A DNA stretch of 64,000 bases from Mangifera indica (taxonomy: Eukaryota; Streptophyta; Magnoliopsida; Sapindales; Anacardiaceae), in the NCBI RefSeq assembly GCF_011075055.1, contig NC_058150.1, positions 1,736,001 to 1,800,000 on the forward strand, read 5' to 3'. The first letter of the stretch is position 1; every line of letters begins with the position of its first letter. Made by a program: the position numbers and the translations under genes. A model generated the notes under the pieces. The model was not told the DNA's origin, did no database searches, and saw only the letters and a program-made list of their open reading frames with translations. Below, piece after piece: positions 23,434 through 33,951 of this stretch.

Positions 23434-24056
23434 TTGTATGGGATTCTAAGGAAGTTATCAGTGGGGTTGCCATTTATAGCGATGATTGGTTGCACAAGAA
23501 CTTGGTGGTTCTTGTGGTTAAGAGGGTTATGCTTCCTTCTACTCCATGCCACTCCTTCAAAACAGAAATTGCCCCACAGATCATAAATTCATATGCAGAT
23601 GTTGTTTCATTTTGGAAAATTTAGCTCACAACAAAAATGTTACAAAATTTTCTTTGTTAATTAAACATGTGCCATGTACTTTAAATATAAAGAAATTATG
23701 ATTTTAGCTTGGAAGAATCAAGAAACCCGAAAATTTTAATTAATTGTGTCAAAACTTTAATCTATAGTAGTTAAAATTTAACCAACCATACATAATTTAA
23801 TGCTTTATAAATGGTAAAACTACCCCTAATGTTAATTTGTTTTAAAGTTTTTAAAACATTAGGAAAGACACGAATTAAGTAGAAAAAAGAGATTAAAAAA
23901 ATTAAAATGATAGGATTTTATAAAATTAAAAGAAAATTACTTAAAAAGTACAATTATCAAATAAAAAATTTAAAATATAAATTATGCCAGAATCTATGTT
24001 TATTAACGTTTGTCATAATATACTATCAAATATATATATATTATATTTTATATAAC

Positions 24057-24092
<36 letters not shown>

Positions 24093-24376
24093 CAAATCTT
24101 CTTCGATAAAAATTCTTCCTCAGTCAAACTCGTAGAATGACACCCATACAAGCGAAAAGCTGCCCTAAAGCGACAAATTATATAAACAGTGTTAGAGGCC
24201 TCTTTTGCAAGCAAGGGAACCATCTTGGAATAAAGGTAACTGCTCCCAGGGCAATTATTTGAAAGTAATTACTTTCTATCTAATCAGAATCACCATTGCG
24301 TAGTTTACCTCTAAAACCATATCCATGATATCGGCTTTACCGCAAACTCAAGTGTTTCCAAAATAGAACTTCCAAG
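23434..24376. other. Intergenic region upstream of expansin
   Basis: No gene seen. Bases to about 23590 are conserved with unit C (35415-35640). A TA microsatellite occupies about 24061-24088. From 24290 the sequence matches 35890-35960 in unit C. Confidence 0.5.
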
Positions 24377-24700
24377 GAGGATTAGATTTGATTTAAGTTT
24401 GTTTCGAGTAAGTTTAAATTTGAATTTAAGTTTAAAAATTAAATATTTTCAATTTTAAATTTAAGCTCTAAAGATGTTTCGACTCATCAAATTTGTGAGT
24501 CTAACAAAACTGATATAAATTCACTAAAATACATCAAAACAACATTATCTAATCAATTTTCAGAATAAGCTCAGAGCTTAAGTTCAAGCCAAATCCACAT
24601 TTGATTTCTCTCAAACTTGCTAAATTCAAATATTTTTTAAGTGAGTTTGAAATCAAACCTAACTTTAGTTGAGCTTGGCTCGAATCTCTCTATTTCCTCA
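24377..24700. mobile_element. Insertion of about 320 bp, non-autonomous element
   Basis: In unit C the sequence ACTTCCAGAGGAAAATGATC is continuous (near 35958); in unit B the two halves are separated by AT-rich DNA rich in TTTAAATTTGAA and ending GCTTGGCTCGAATC. The empty counterpart supports an insertion. Terminal repeats are weak, and the class is not determined. Confidence 0.5.
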
Positions 24701-24963
24701 GGAAAATGATCCGAAGTTTATAATGGAAAGTTGTTGCAGCAGTAGTGTAACTTACATACAAAGAAGATAAACAGACAAAGTAAGCAGGAGCATAAAGGGC
24801 CGCTGAGACTCAAGACCCTGTCAGATATAAGTTTTTTAACTGACAAATATACACAGCAATCTGTAAAGTACTTTTGTAAGAAACAGAACCTAGATAGACA
24901 CTCCACAAGCTAAGTACGAGTACAAATCAAACAAACCATCACTGCAGCAAAGGAGATTCTAAA
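24700..24963 (-). pseudogene. 3' end remnant of a membrane-protein family gene
   Basis: Matches the 3' flank and last codons of the gene at 36256-36783. Only the last 16 or so codons remain (ISFAAVMVCLICT in frame on minus, 24914-24963) with their 3' flank. Homology then ends at a junction with sequence shared with 39760-40070. Confidence 0.75.
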
Positions 24964-25946
24964 ATCTCCTCTACTTTCCTTGTCCTGTTCCTTGGTTCAA
25001 CTCGACAAAGTAGTTATATATGCTTTATGTAAGAATATAGTCATCAAATTCTGATTGCATCGAAGAATATCAATGAACAATTAAAAATGGAATTGCCAGA
25101 TTAGTTAATTAAGAAATTCGTCTGCTTTAGACAGTGGTATTGTAATTTAAAATGTTGATTTTAAAGTGGTTATAATCTGTTTTATTTTTATATATGTAAT
25201 CTGCTAACTTTAAAGTTGATTCTTGCTGACCATATGTCCCATATTATCTTGCTAGTAACTTATTTTTATCATTATTTTTTGATAAATTTACAGTTCTTTT
25301 TTTTATAGATGTTTTCACTTTAGAAGGAACAAAAAGCTTTTTGTTGGCCGTTTCTCCTCTCAATAAATAATCCATTTTTTTTTCTCCAATATAAGATCTG
25401 TCGTCTTATGATCACCTTTCCTCACGGAATTAATGGTGATTCCAGTTAATATGGAGGACGGAGCCCGTATATACATGCATGCGTGCTCCCATTACTCCAT
25501 TTTATTTTCATTTTTAGATGCATTTTCTAATCTTGCAATGATAATCCCTTAAATAAAACATTTTAATAATCATCTTTCTTTATATAGATATGATTGGATA
25601 AGCATTTGATTAAAGTCTAATTTGTGATAATCAAGCTAGATTTCTTTGTGACCCAAATGTTATAGATACGTTGAACTCCTTGCAGCTAAACAACGAACCT
25701 TTTAGGTGAGAGGTTTTATTACATTTATTGATAATATCAATATATATAGGGCTAAAACCATATGTTTTTACAGTTAAGTTAAACGGGGTTCAGTGTGATA
25801 ACCATGGTCTTATCTCCTGCCTGTGTCTTCTTTTGCTATCTAGCCTCTTCCTTTGCTACAGATGGCTCTCAGATTAGTACTTTTCTGCATGATTTGGCTT
25901 TCCGTATGCTTCACTGGTAAAAAAATAATTAACTTTACTTTTCCAG
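24964..25946. other. Segment duplicated at 39760-40100, then spacer
   Basis: Bases 24975-25270 match 39770-40070 (for example AAAGTAGTTATATATGCTTT). No gene seen in the remainder; open frames at 25840-26125 overlap the SPPA remnant exon and intron. Confidence 0.5.
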
Positions 25947-26291
25947 ACCTGATGAAGCAGAACTTTTTGCTCAGTCTGCCCAGAATGCATATTTCGGGAC
26001 AAGGCAGCTTTTTCAAAATCAATGCCCGTATGTTACTTATTCTGACATTGTTTTTAGAATTTGAAGTCAATTCTTGCTTTCTTCTTTCAAATTTTTTTTT
26101 TGACACTGTGAAGGAAAAACTCTGATTCTTCTATTAATCTCCCTTCTAGGTGGATACAGTGGAAGAGTTTGCACAAGGCAGAGTCTGGACTGGTAATGAT
26201 GCAGTTTCAAGAGGTCGAGTTGATGCTATTGGTGGGTTTTCTCGAGCTGTAGCCATAGCAAAGTAAAGGGACTGTATACCTGAAGACAGAC

Positions 26292-26877
26292 TGTAACACC
26301 CCAGGTCCAATAACCCGGCCCACTGTTAAGATATTGTCCACTTTGGACACACAGTCCATCATGGGTTTGCTATTGGGCTTTGCAACCCAAAACGCGTCTT
26401 AACAGTTAAGGAGCTCACAGGCTATTTAACCAATTCAATTCTCCCACCACTAACCAATGTGGGATCCATAGACAGAGCACACACAGACCCAGCATCTCTC
26501 CCGTGCTTTGTCGATGTGGGATTCGCCTAGGGGTATCACATACACCCCCCTTTACGGGACTCAGCGTCCTCGCTGAGGTTTGCCCCACCATCGATCAAGA
26601 GCACACGCGGAGTTGCTCTGATACCATTTGTAACACCCCAGGTCCAATAACCCGGCCCACTGTTAAGATATTGTCCACTTTGGACACACAGTCCATCATG
26701 GGTTTGCTATTGGGCTTTGCAACCCAAAACGCGTCTTAACAGTTAAGGAGCTCACAGGCTATTTAACCAATTCAATTCTCCCACCACTAACCAATGTGGG
26801 ATCCATAGACAGAGCACACACAGACCCAGCATCTCTCACGTGCTTTGTCGATGTGGGATTCGCCTAGGGGTATCACA
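26292..26877 (-). mobile_element. TRIM retrotransposon, 586 bp, LTRs of 249 bp
   Basis: Two direct LTRs, 26292-26540 and 26629-26877, each 249 bp, beginning TGTAACACCCC and ending GGGTATCACA. I see one difference between them (CTCCCGTG versus CTCACGTG). The 88-bp interior carries, on minus, the primer site TGGTATCAGAGCA (26614-26626), two bases from the 5' LTR, matching the 3' end of initiator tRNA-Met, and a purine tract next to the other LTR. Direct 5-bp target duplication CAGAC at 26287-26291 and 26878-26882. No coding capacity, as expected for terminal-repeat retrotransposons in miniature. Orientation is minus. Confidence 0.93.
26614..26626 (-). other. tRNA-Met-type primer binding site of the TRIM
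   Basis: TGGTATCAGAGCA on minus, adjacent to the LTR at 26629; this is the common initiator-tRNA-Met primer site of plant LTR elements. Confidence 0.85.
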
Positions 26878-27720
26878 CAGACAGGTTCTGTTTTTGGTTT
26901 CTTTTTAATGATAAAAATTAAATTCTAATAGAACTTGGAGACTCACATTGCATATGGTGTTCTATGTTGCATTCAAAGAGAGTAAAATCTTATTCTAGCG
27001 TCAATAAAATCACTTATTACTTGATATATGAGACCTTACTCAGTTTTTGTCTTTTCACACCGAAATATAATCTGACACCTAAGGTCAGGAGTTAGTATTT
27101 ATTTACGATACGGTTCGATGGTTTTCTTGATAGAAGAATACCGAGATATAAGTCCCCATATGTCCTTACACCAAATCAAGAAAAGCAAAATTTTTAAAAA
27201 AAAAAAAGGGTCTAGTTTTCCTGTATGTGGGTTGTGCATTGTTTCATGATCATCCTGGATGGTAGGTTTAGCAAAGAAAGCCAATCTTTTCACCCATGTC
27301 TTATAAAAAATCCCATAGATGTGCATCGGTATAAAATTTGAGCCTGGCAGTCCAGGGGGCTTTTTAACTAAAAGCGACTGGGTATTACTGACCTTTCACT
27401 AGCAGCTTGAATGTTAGGCCGATCAGGAAGCTATGCTTTTAATTAATAATATTTTTCTTCCTACTACAATTATAATTTCGTTATGCTGTAGATGTAATAA
27501 GGATTTCTCTTCATTAGAGAACCCAATATGATGTGTGTACTTTGCTTTGACTCTAGGTTACTCTCGTTGAGATGACAAAGCCATCGGAGATCTTAAGCAG
27601 TCTGGGGAATTCCATAGCCGGAGTGGACAAAACATTGAAGGAACTGCTACAGAACTTGACAGTTTCAGAAGATGTTCAAGCCCGAATGGATGGGATATTG
27701 TTCCAGGGAATGGAAGGCTT

Positions 27721-28239
27721 TGTTGGAATAATGTGGGTGTAGATTAATTAAATATTTTATTGTTTAATAAAATCGACTGAATGTATAGTCTAAACAGATT
27801 TCATTTTATGAATCCCATTTAATCATTCAGAAATAGGATTGATATATTTTATGTTATAATTATTAATTTTGGATTGTAAGTATGAGTTAATATAAAGGTT
27901 ATTAGGTTTCTTTATTGGAGAACCTAATTTACCATTTTATCCTTTGGTAATAAACAAACACAAACAAGGTCCCCTTCCCAGTTTATTAAAAACGCTTAAG
28001 TTATACACCCCATTCTTTGCACGTATGCATTATGTAAAATAAACCTGGGGAGGAAGAGTCTGCATTATAGATTGACAATCAGTCCTCCTTAGATTATCAA
28101 GATGACACAAACAAATTCTTTTCTAATCTTTTAATAACAGTGTTTCTTAGCCTGATGCGATTGAATTATGAAATTGGACAGAATTACAGTAAATTATAAT
28201 TGGTTTATTTGTGTTATATTTTTTATTCAATGCTTACAG
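27721..28239. mobile_element. Probable solo LTR, about 519 bp
   Basis: Starts TGTTGGAATAATGTGGGTGT and ends with GCTTACA or GCTTACAG, flanked by GGCTT on both sides (27716-27720 and 28240-28244). It interrupts an SPPA exon that is continuous in unit A. TG at the start, CA near the end and a 5-bp duplication fit an LTR left by recombination, copia-like by its TGTTGGAAT start, but the class is not proven and the right end is uncertain by one base. Confidence 0.65.
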
Positions 28240-28300
28240 GGCTTTCTTGTGGTAATCCCATTCTGACTCTAATCAACTCTAACCTTTGTTGGCCAATCGC

Positions 28301-29569
28301 TGCCTTGATAATTGCTGTTACGCTTTTTGAATGAGAATCCATTTATTGATGGGTGAGTTATTCCTAAAAGAGGCGAGCTGTCTCCATTATCGTAACATTT
28401 CTGCTTGTGCTCTGTATAGTGTATGCAGGCCTTGAATTTATGAATACCAATTTTTTTAATACAGTAATAATACACATTCCGGCCATGGAAATTGGAAATA
28501 TTTAGAGTTCCCAGTTTTTTGTTTTTTGTTTTTATAGTTAGGGGATCCCATTCAAATGGGTTAGACAAATAAACTTTGAGATATAGTAATCGAATTCATA
28601 ACCATTATATAAGATAAATCAAAATTTTATAAATATGATAAATACTTAAACTTAAATCTGGTCTAAAAGTTTAGTGAGTTCCCAGTTTTAGTATCATTTA
28701 AAGTTAGCATATTGTGCTTGGGAGGACTGGCGCTGTAAAAAGGGTGTAAAATGGTAAACAGCAAGTGAATATAACTACTTTGCACATACTCAAAAATCTA
28801 GTCAACACCAAATCTTTTTGGTCAACACCAAATCTGCTTGGTCAACACTGTCATGTACTGGAAGCCATTTCACTAATAATAAAATTATATATACCATTTT
28901 TATATATAAATAATAATTTATTTCTTTATAATTAAATATTAATTTATTTTTAATTTTTAATTTTTAATTATTTAATTATATAATAATATATTATTATTTA
29001 TGTATAAAATTATATATATAATATTACTCTTCATCTATTGTGCGCTTTTTTATTATCTTCAATTGTGTAATAATTAATCTTAATGATATTTGTCTGTTGA
29101 AAGTTACAAAGAAGAAAAATTAAGTGATAAACTTGATTAATATTTACCCCAGTCAATTTCACTGTTGAATTACATGTACACATAAAAATTATTTAATCAT
29201 ATAATATAAAAATTATACACATAATACTAAAATAAAATAAAATTATATATAAATAAATTTTATTAAATTATTTATATAAATTAAAATAATAATTTATAAT
29301 TAAATAAAACAATAATTTATTTTTCACACAATTTTAAATCATTCAACCAGTTACTATACTAAAAGCTGGGATGTGTAACGTTCAGCATTACTCAATAAAG
29401 TATGGCAGTGATGGAGTGTGGTACTCTATAGATCTTGAAAATATAGAACAAAATGTTTCTGAGCAATAGTATTTCTAGGCTGAAAGATAGTCAAGTCATT
29501 AAAGGATTTAAAATTTGAGAAGGATAAAATTTTAAAACAAAATCTGTAGCCTCTTTTACTCTTTTTTTT
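28301..29569. other. Spacer at the unit B/C boundary
   Basis: No gene seen. Parts match 8740-9360 in unit A, including the CTTGGTCAACA repeats. It includes palindromic AT-rich MITEs at 28871-29025 and a shorter one around 29175-29330. Confidence 0.5.
28871..29025. mobile_element. Palindromic AT-rich MITE
   Basis: Inverted arms of the same family as 5441-5578 and 19822-19966 (ATATAAATAATAAT against ATTATTATTTATGTAT). Absent from the matching site in unit A (near 9004), which reads GGAAGCCATTTAAATAG. Confidence 0.55.
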
Positions 29570-29715
29570 TTCATTAATAAAATTATTTATACATATTTTT
29601 ATATATAATTTGGATATATAAATAATATATTATCATATAATTAAATAATTTTAAATTAAAGATAAAATAATATTTAATTATATAATAACATATTTTATAT
29701 ATATAAATTATATAT
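29570..29715. mobile_element. AT-rich MITE upstream of the unit C block
   Basis: Diverged copy of the element at 1560-1700 in the same relative place; unit B lacks it. Confidence 0.45.
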
Positions 29716-29723
29716 AAAAAATA

Positions 29724-29731
29724 TATAAATA
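29724..29731 (+). promoter_or_regulatory. Possible TATA box of the GC-rich block
   Basis: TATAAATA followed by GGGCG, about 100 bases ahead of the ATG at 29830. Only seen clearly in unit C. Confidence 0.35.
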
Positions 29732-29829
29732 GGGCGTTATTTTCTATATCCTTTTCCATTTTAATGCACAGAAGATCTTTGATCTTCAGAAGCAGTACGG
29801 CATCCTTTCCTTCTCTTTTAGCTGCCACA

Positions 29830-30110
29830 ATGGAAGGCAAAGCTATTGATGCCGCAAATCACGACGTACTTAGCATTAGCACTGCAAGCACCAGGCGACG
29901 ACAAAGCTACCAGTTTTGTCACTGTGGATGATTTTTACGCCATACCAGCCTTGCATGCTGAAGGCGGCTGCGACGTTTTCAGCCCTTCACGTGCCATCTT
30001 CTGCGTGGAAAAGGTTAGCTTTGATGCTGCTGGCTCCGCATTCAGCGGGCAGCTGCGACATTGCCACCCCCACCAGCAACGAGGGATGTTTCACTGCTAG
30101 TTCTGCACGC
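29830..30110 (+). other. GC-rich conserved block, unit C
   Basis: Reads MEGKAIDAANHDVLSISTAS from 29830, then stops after QFCHCG. The second frame (29846-30100) gives DDKATSFVTVDDFYAIPALH, CDVFSPSRAIFCVEK and GQLRHCHPH. In this copy the two frames lie closest together, so one small indel separates them. Product, if any, unknown. Confidence 0.45.
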
Positions 30111-30281
30111 TGCAAGAATTAGGGTTCCGAATTTACTCCTTTTTTGGAAAGGTGACTGGAAATTTTACATATTAAGTCCTTGTTTCAACTTTTAATTTTT
30201 AGTTTCAACTTATAAGGATATATAGTTGCAGGATTTGCACCTAGTTAAACGTTTTCAGGATTTTTTTTTCAACTCAGAACT

Positions 30282-30753
30282 TGGCGGAAATATAAATTGG
30301 GTTTACAAGTGTGAAGATTGAAATATATATTACACAAAACTAATTGGCTTATGTTAAGGTCCAATTCACATACTTATATACCACTTTCTTATGTTCTACT
30401 TATTAGATGTGAGACTCTCTTTCTTTATTCTTTATTTGAGTCTTCAACACCCCCGCTTAAGTGTAAACATCTAGGCTGTTAGATCTGTTTTTCGGCTTAG
30501 CCGTTTTTTGACTGAATGTATTGTCACTTGTATCCATAAACACTTAGGCTATTAAACCCGTTGTTTGGCTCGTGCTCTGATACCATATCGGAAATATAAA
30601 TTGGTCTTATAAGTGTGAAGATTGAAATCCATATTACACAAAACTAATTGACTTATGTTAAGATCCAATTTATACACTTATATATCACTTTCTTATATTC
30701 TATTTATTAGATATAGGACTCTCTTTCTTTATTCTTTATTTGAGTCTCCAACA
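30282..30753 (-). mobile_element. TRIM retrotransposon, 472 bp, LTRs of 168 bp
   Basis: Direct LTRs 30282-30449 and 30586-30753, both 168 bp, with many differences between them and so older than the TRIM at 26292. On minus the LTR begins TGTTGGAGACTC or TGTTGAAGACTC. The interior has TGGTATCAGAGCA on minus at 30573-30585 and a GCGGGGG purine tract beside the 3' LTR. GAACT is duplicated at 30277-30281 and 30754-30758. It lies in the 3' flank of the membrane gene at 30892. Confidence 0.9.
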
Positions 30754-30891
30754 GAACTAGTCAAAATGAGCACAATCATTGTAATTTGTAAGTTCAAGGG
30801 CCAGTGTGACATAAACATAAGTTGATAGATTTGAGCATATTTTCTCGCTCGAATCCGCCACAAATTTTAGTTCAGTAGAAACGATTACAAA

Positions 30892-31401
30892 TTACACAAC
30901 CATAATAGTGATGAAGGAAATGGCATAGAGAGCCCAAGTGATGCATTTGAGCCATAGAGGGAATGGAATTGTGATGGCAACAAAAATCGCTGTCACCGCA
31001 AACAGAACACCAACTCTCTCGAGCCCCTGAGCAATTACAGGAAATTTTGTGCTCATGAATTTGCTAACGAAAAGAAGACTGAAGGATAATATGATTGCAA
31101 GAGAAAGAAAATGAAACATGGGAGATAACTGGGGCTGATTTTGCAAGGATTGGACAGCTATTTCAACGGCTGAAGGCAGACAGAAACCTATCATTAACAT
31201 CGCCCAGTCTAAGTTATACTGAGCAGCAGCAACAGGAGCAGCCGGTTCACGGTGGTTCTGATCACCTACTCCTACTTCAATAAGAGTGGCAGGAGGTGGT
31301 GGTGGTGGTGGTGGTGGTGGTGGGGGAGCTCTTGGCAGGAGTAGGAAGATTTGATTGACTAGTGAGAGAATGAAGGCCTTGAACCGATATAAAATGTCCA
31401 T
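30892..31401 (-). CDS. Small multi-pass membrane protein with polyproline segment, unit C
   Basis: Encodes 169 residues with the family architecture: hydrophobic start (MDILYRFKAF), twelve consecutive prolines, linker, DWAMLMIGFCLPSAVEIA, then three more hydrophobic segments ending WALYAISFITIMVV. Compared with the gene at 2843 the last residues (CVICNRYY) are replaced after a one-base deletion, so the tail is shorter; all four predicted spans remain. The promoter is single copy here, with a TATA-like CTATATAAG near 31467, giving the unamplified state for comparison with units A and B. A TRIM element lies just beyond its stop. Confidence 0.75.
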   Translation of the reverse strand: MDILYRFKAFILSLVNQIFLLLPRAPPPPPPPPPPPPATLIEVGVGDQNHREPAAPVAAAQYNLDWAMLMIGFCLPSAVEIAVQSLQNQPQLSPMFHFLSLAIILSFSLLFVSKFMSTKFPVIAQGLERVGVLFAVTAIFVAITIPFPLWLKCITWALYAISFITIMVV

Positions 31402-31720
31402 TAATGATGGGATTCAAAGGAAGGAATAACTCAGACTATGTTTGGGTATTCTGCAAAGAATAACCAAGTCTTCTATATAAGGAAAAAAATGTGGGCGTAG
31501 AGACCTAGGAAATTGCTTTGAAACTTAAGAGCCAGAAAGACTTCAACTTGAATGAAGCAAATTTGACGGGGACCCTTTCTCAAAATAGTGTGTATAATTT
31601 GATTCAAATTATAAAATTAAATTGAATTATTTAAAAATTATAAGTTAGTTTGATTTGAGTTAAAAATTTGTCAAATCACTTTTTTCAATTTGAATTGCAT
31701 TTTAAATGATTTTCAAACCG

Positions 31721-31772
<52 letters not shown>

Positions 31773-32076
31773 AGATTGCATGTATTTCATATTTATTTTA
31801 TATATTTATATTAAATCTAGAAACTATAATTTAATTAATTTTATTAAATAATATATATTTAGAAATAAATGATTTTAATCAGTTTAAACAATAATCCAAA
31901 CTAGGTCAAACCATATTTTTTCAGTTTGGTTTAGTTCGATTTCAAAATTTTTCAAATCGTTTTTTTAATTTATTTTGAAAACACTCTAAAATTATATTAA
32001 ACCGGACTGTACATACCCCTACTTTCTCATATTAAAATAATTGAATAACTTTGGCATGATTTCATAGATTAATTAA
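31402..32076. other. Promoter side and AT-rich repeat
   Basis: The first 170 bases are the single-copy promoter of the gene at 30892. From about 31600 to 32020 is a likely non-autonomous element with repeated AATTTGATTCAAATT-type motifs, a long TA microsatellite (about 31724-31769) and an end reading AAACCGGACTGTACATACCC. No gene. Confidence 0.5.
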
Positions 32077-32760
32077 TAAGGACTTATTCCCACCCAAGGT
32101 TTGTTGAATTCTCAAACAGGTGCCTATTAAGTATGAAAATATCAAACTTGCTGTTAAAATTAATAAAATCAGTTAGTTTCAAAGGTAAAATAATTATTTA
32201 ACTAGTAATATTAAAAGATATAAAAAATTATATCATTTTCCCCCCTTTGTTAGGCAAACTAATAATTTTTTTTTAGATTAAGTTTTAAAAAATTATATTT
32301 TCCCTCTTAGAGTTTGATTTTTTAGCAACTAGCACCTTTCAACCCTCTCTCCCTTCTTCTGGACTCGTCTTCGTAGGAGAAGATGAATCATGCTAAGAGA
32401 GAGTGACTTTCAAGTTGTCAGAGAGAAAAAGACATCGCTAGGAAAGATAGAGAGCGTAGGAGAAGTTAACCATTCATAAAAAAATTATCCCTGAAGAATT
32501 GAAACCCTAGGGGGAGGGGGGAAATGCACATTTTCAAAGTTCAATCATAGGGAAAATTGTTAGTTTTCCAAACCAATGAGAGAAATATATAAATTTTTAT
32601 TATTTTTAATATTACTGATTAAATCATAATTTTACCCCTAAAACTAACTGATTCAGTTAATTTTAATAGCATATAGGTGGGAATTTGGCATTTCCAAACT
32701 GAACAAGTATCTATTTAGAAATTCAACAAACTTTGGGTAGGAATACATCTTTTGGCCTTT
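32077..32760. mobile_element. Inverted-repeat element, about 685 bp
   Basis: The left end (ATTCCCACCCAAGGTTTGTT) and the complement of the right end (ATTCCTACCCAAAGTTTGTT) match over about 170 bases with indels, through AAAATCAGTTAGTTT and TAATATTAAAA. The interior carries a pyrimidine-rich part and AAACCCTAGGGGGAG, also seen near 58450. No transposase. Exact ends and target duplication not fixed. Confidence 0.7.
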
Positions 32761-33951
32761 TTCTAATGATGAACAAATAGAAATAATAAACAATTTCATC
32801 ATAAGATTAGGGGAGACTGTAAAAATGGAGTGGAGCCTGTAAAAATCGAGTGGAGCATATACATTTCTTATCCGATGAGTGATTTAGAGGAAAATTGAAG
32901 CAAAAGATATGAAATTCAGCTCAGAAGATAATGGGTTGGTCTAACTTTAATGGGTTATGGGAGAGAAAAAGTAAGCACAAAATGAAAATGAGATTAATTT
33001 ATTCAACATTTACTTTAGGGCAAACGTCATCCAGCTTCTGACTTAAAAAAAAAAAACTTGGTCACATATCTGTCCTCTCTATCACAAATTTTAACTTAAC
33101 ATCCTATTTAGAAAAACAGTCGGATATTATACTTTGCACTACACAACTCTTAATAGACTTATAAAAGAGAGCGATTCATAAAAATAGTGATTAGAGTTTT
33201 ATATTTATAGTTTCATTGATTTTGCCTAAAGATTTGAATTTTAGATCTCCTCTTCTATAGCATAGTTAAAAAAATGAAAAAAAACAAAAAGCAAAACCTT
33301 TATTAATTGTTGTGTTATTTAGAAAGTTTGTTGTCTTTATTAGTTATTTATAAGGAGGTGGGGTGATGGGATTGGGAAAAATAAGAATCCCCATCCTGCC
33401 AATGTGAACATATTTCAAATTTCAATAACTCAATAAAGAGGAAACAAGGGTTGAAACTTTTGGTTTTGTTTTTATTCTATTTTTTATTTTGATACAAATT
33501 ATGCTTGAATTATGCACTCACAATATGTTGTCCATAAAGATATCATTGATCTTTGAATTATCATTAATTTAGCATCTAAATTATGTTTTTTATTTTTAAC
33601 TTTATGCTCTGGTAGGTTGCACTATACTTGGAAAGGAACAAATTTTCCACCAAAAGCTATGGATGATAAAGAGGAAAAAATAAAGAATAGCAAAGAAGTC
33701 AGATTTATTATGATTTGAAGTTATGAATTTGACAACACCATAATGTTCTAGCACTATAATATTCTACTTACTTTCTTCTTTTGGCTTATGGGGATTGTTC
33801 TATTATTTTAATTAAATGTAGTAGAATACATATGCTAAATTTTCTCGCCATTGATTTCACATGACAAGTGAGCAATCAAAGATGACTAGCCAAGCCATCT
33901 TACGAAGATAAAATATGAGAGCCAATAATTGGACTGTAACTTCAATGTTAT
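32761..33951. other. Intergenic spacer, unit C
   Basis: No gene seen. A 19-base repeat (CTGTAAAAATGGAGTGGAGC against CTGTAAAAATCGAGTGGAGC) is near 32817-32860. From 33440 it matches unit A 7130-7620. Confidence 0.5.

Larger units (their letters stand above)
25947..28300 (+). pseudogene. SPPA: SPPA (protease IV) pseudogene, C-terminal exons, disrupted by two retroelements
   Basis: Exon 25947-26027 reads PDEAELFAQSAQNAY, then a frameshift before RDKAAFSKSMP. Exon 26150-26884 reads VDTVEEFAQGRVWTGNDAVS and RVDAIGGFSRAVAIAK, then an in-frame stop TAA (26264-26266) where glutamine is expected; a TRIM element (26292-26877) sits in the last codons. The terminal exon starts at 27557 (VTLVEMTKPS), has a 12-base in-frame deletion against unit A, and is cut at 27720 by an insertion to 28239, resuming with a frame shift. 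Functional SPPA is a chloroplast serine protease; the catalytic part is not in this copy. At least four lesions are visible. Confidence 0.88.

Noticed and set aside
26503..26739. 78-codon open frame
   Set aside because: Covers the TRIM LTR and interior, which are non-coding.
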